Shown here piece by piece: positions 62,197-64,000 of a stretch of DNA of 64,000 nt; the stretch's first letter is position 1; every line of letters starts with the position of its first letter. The DNA lies in the NCBI GenBank assembly GCA_902984215.1, contig CADWAF010000719.1:1-64000 (forward strand), given 5' to 3'. The DNA comes from Willaertia magna. Lineage: Eukaryota; Heterolobosea; Eutetramitea; Acrasida; Naegleriidae. Position numbers and translations under genes: made by a program. The notes below the pieces were generated by a model. That model was not told where the DNA came from. It made no database searches and saw nothing but the letters and a program-made list of their open reading frames with translations.

Positions 62197-63472
62197 TTAC
62201 TCTAGTTTCTTAACTACCTTTCTTTTTCTTATTGTAGATTTATCTTTCTTTAAATCTCTGGATGAGATTTCTTCTTCTGTTGTTGATTCCGATTTTGTAG
62301 GTAGAAGAGCTAATTCATCAATTAACACATTATCTAAAGCATTGTTAGATGGAAGTGATTCTTCATCGTCTTCATCTTCTATATCCTCTATTTCTTCAAA
62401 AATAGCATTTCGGAAAGCATCTCTTCCTCTTTCTATCCTTTCTCTCCTTTCAGGTTTTATTACTTCTAATGAAGGTGTTAAAGGAGTAGAAGGTAAACCA
62501 TTCTCATAATACCCCATCTCCCTTTCTCTTTGTTTCTCACCTCTATAGATAGCATTTACATAATAATTAATATAGATTAATAACAATATCCAAACAAACC
62601 ATTGAGCGAAATAAAGTATTGGAAATAATACAAAAAAGCTAATAATTGGATAATAATAAAAGTAATACCATAATCCTCTAATCTTTGCATGTAAAAATAA
62701 TTGAGTTGAATAAAGTTGAATTTTAGGTTCATCTACCCAAACCCTTATTGCTCTAATATTTGGAATATGTTTATTAAACACTTCCAATTCTGTTTGATTT
62801 AACATTTCAATTGTTCTATATTGCGTTTCCTCCAAAAATCCAAATATATAAAGAGGAAGATATAATATCGTTTCTATTATCCACATTACCTTAGATCTAT
62901 ATTTTAGTATTGCCTTTTTAAGTGTTTTTAAATTATTTAATTGTTATTTTAATAATTGTTTTCATTATTATTAGTCAACTGAGGTATTGTAAAATACAAC
63001 TTACATTTCTTGTAGATTGAAAAAGTATTTTATAATTTTCATCAAAGAATTCAATTCTAAAAGCAAACATTCCAGCTTTATAATTTACAGGAGATTCAGG
63101 TAAAGCAATTTTCAATTGACAAGTGTCAATTTCCAAACCAGATTGAAAAACAGTTTTATAATTATTATAAATTGTAATATTATTACTTATTAAATATTGA
63201 TCATTATATTTTACAAAATGTACATTATCATGAAAAGTAGTTATTGGTTGATAATAATTAATTACAATAATTGTTAATAAAATTGTTGTAGAAAATATAA
63301 AACAAGATAAAAAAATAAATAAAATTAATCCTAAAATAATTGTTTTATAATTATCTCTTAAAAACTTTAATATCGGATTTTCTTTAAAAAACGTTATGAA
63401 AGAGTCTTTTCCCTTAACGAAAGTATGAAGATAAGTTGTTGGTTTTAGAAGAGAAGGAATAAAAAGAACCAT
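62197..63472 (-). CDS. Seipin (lipid-droplet biogenesis protein), two exons
   Basis: Exons 63005-63472 and 62197-62889 give 386 residues; the intron is 115 bases (GTAAGT...CTAAG). Start is the ATG at 63472 after seven A residues; the TTG at 63493 is ignored. Seipin sits in the ER membrane and organises lipid-droplet assembly. A membrane helix at about 47-78 (TIILGLILFIFLSCFIFSTTILL) precedes a lumenal beta-sandwich, whose core LPESPVNYKAGMFAFRIEFF matches human seipin. The splice makes TRNVMWIIETILYLPLYIFG, matching the human SRSVMLHY part, followed by IRVWVDEPKIQLYSTQLFLHAKIRGLWYYFYYYP and a second membrane segment (FFVLFPILYFAQWFVWILLLIYI, about 247-269). The C-terminal 110 residues are acidic/basic and cytosolic. 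Confidence 0.93.
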
Positions 63473-63715
63473 TTTTTTAGACAATGCTGTCAAAAAATCT
63501 AATAATAATTAGTAAGGCTAAAATAGATCTATTCATGTTCTCTCCAAAACTTTCCTTTCATTCAATACTGATAGCTAAAGAACAATACTTTCAAGCAATT
63601 TAATTATTCGTCATCTTCTACCGGAGCCTTTTCAGTATACCTGTCTTCTTAGCCTTCTCATCATCTTCCAATCTATCAATCGGAGCGAATTGAATAACTT
63701 TAAAAAAATCAAAAA

Positions 63716-64000
63716 ATGCAAAGCTCATCACCAACTGCGGCAACAGTTGTAGATAATAAAGTTCTTGTAGCTCTATTAAAAGGTTTAAAACAACTTTTAT
63801 TTGATAATCATGATAATATTCTAACAGAAAATAATTTAAAAAAAGAAATTTTTGGTAACATTTCCGAAGAACAATCTAACTTTATTGAAAAGTGTAAACA
63901 ATTATTAAAATTTGCAGCTTTTAAAAACTTTACACCAAGTGAATTTCGTGAATTTTTGAAAAATAAAAATTTACAAGAAAATTTACAGGAATTAACAAAC
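63716..64000 (+). CDS. COMMD1-like protein, N-terminal part (runs off the window)
   Basis: An ATG after AAATCAAAAA opens a frame that is still open at base 64000 (95 codons). The product is helical: LLKGLKQLLFDNHDNILTEN, then LKKEIFGNISEEQSNFIEKC, then KQLLKFAAFKNFTPSEFREFL. By eye this follows the order and spacing of the N-terminal helical domain of COMMD1 (LLNALAQDTFH, ITEELLRSQLYPEV, MRGILKSIAS, LEAFL). COMMD proteins form the Commander complex for endosomal recycling. The diagnostic COMM domain would be beyond the window, so the family call is provisional. Confidence 0.6.
   Translation, partial: MQSSSPTAATVVDNKVLVALLKGLKQLLFDNHDNILTENNLKKEIFGNISEEQSNFIEKCKQLLKFAAFKNFTPSEFREFLKNKNLQENLQELTN

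Noticed and set aside
1..64000. CRISPR arrays, insertion sequences, operons, prophage
   Set aside because: No direct-repeat array, transposase or bacterial gene organisation is visible; introns and gene content are eukaryotic.

Overview
The window is nuclear DNA of an AT-rich, gene-dense microbial eukaryote. Evidence: short GT...AG introns in about a third of the genes, stop codons almost always TAA, a run of A before nearly every ATG, Asn/Gln-rich tracts, and eukaryote-only genes (RNA polymerase III large subunit, TFIIIC subunit, CCT2, eIF4E, PEX11, seipin, ARL2BP, SWR1/EP400 ATPase). The mixture fits a free-living amoeboflagellate of the Heterolobosea (Naegleria/Willaertia type). The low G+C, which I judge by eye at roughly a quarter to 30% in genes, would suit Willaertia better than Naegleria. 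That placement is inference; no rRNA or other marker is present.

Layout. 1-9.9 kb: a 5'-truncated unknown gene, a secreted protein, a serine carboxypeptidase, a Zn2Cys6 transcription factor, two small unknown proteins, a six-cysteine secreted protein and an RCC1-like gene with two introns. 10-18.1 kb: a SANT-domain reading frame directly downstream of an HSA-SNF2 ATPase; together they look like one EP400/Domino-type remodeller. 18.3-22.6 kb: a UPF0301-domain protein, an eIF4E and the tRNA thiolation protein CTU2. 22.6-27.3 kb: an extremely AT-rich gene desert (about 93% A+T by sampled lines), ending next to a 141-bp truncated copy of a P-loop kinase gene whose intact copy lies at 43.5-44.1 kb. 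27.7-37.3 kb: a multipass membrane protein, inorganic pyrophosphatase, a BRCT protein, a GNAT acetyltransferase, a xylulokinase divergent from a SWEET sugar transporter, and a TFIIIC subunit. 37.5-44.1 kb: a secreted cationic protein, a kelch-BTB protein, a second six-cysteine secreted protein, a cysteine-rich secreted protein and the P-loop kinase. 44.6-64 kb: a six-exon amino-acid transporter, a degenerate small GTPase, ARL2BP, a SEC14 protein, an ankyrin-hemerythrin fusion, PEX11, a PB1-ZZ-UBA protein, RNA polymerase III RPC1, a TruA pseudouridine synthase, CCT2, seipin and the start of a COMMD-like gene.

The genes do not form operons. Loose themes are tRNA and Pol III biology (RPC1, TFIIIC, TruA, CTU2), lipid and peroxisome biology (seipin, SEC14, PEX11), sugar uptake (SWEET plus xylulokinase) and secretion. 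The observations most worth following are the AT desert and its gene fragment, the six-cysteine secreted family, the split SWR1/EP400 locus, the SEC14 gene whose start codon is interrupted by an intron, and the ankyrin-hemerythrin fusion. Gene starts given here are the first in-frame ATG with an A-rich context; several longer open frames begin only with TTG or GTG and were trimmed.
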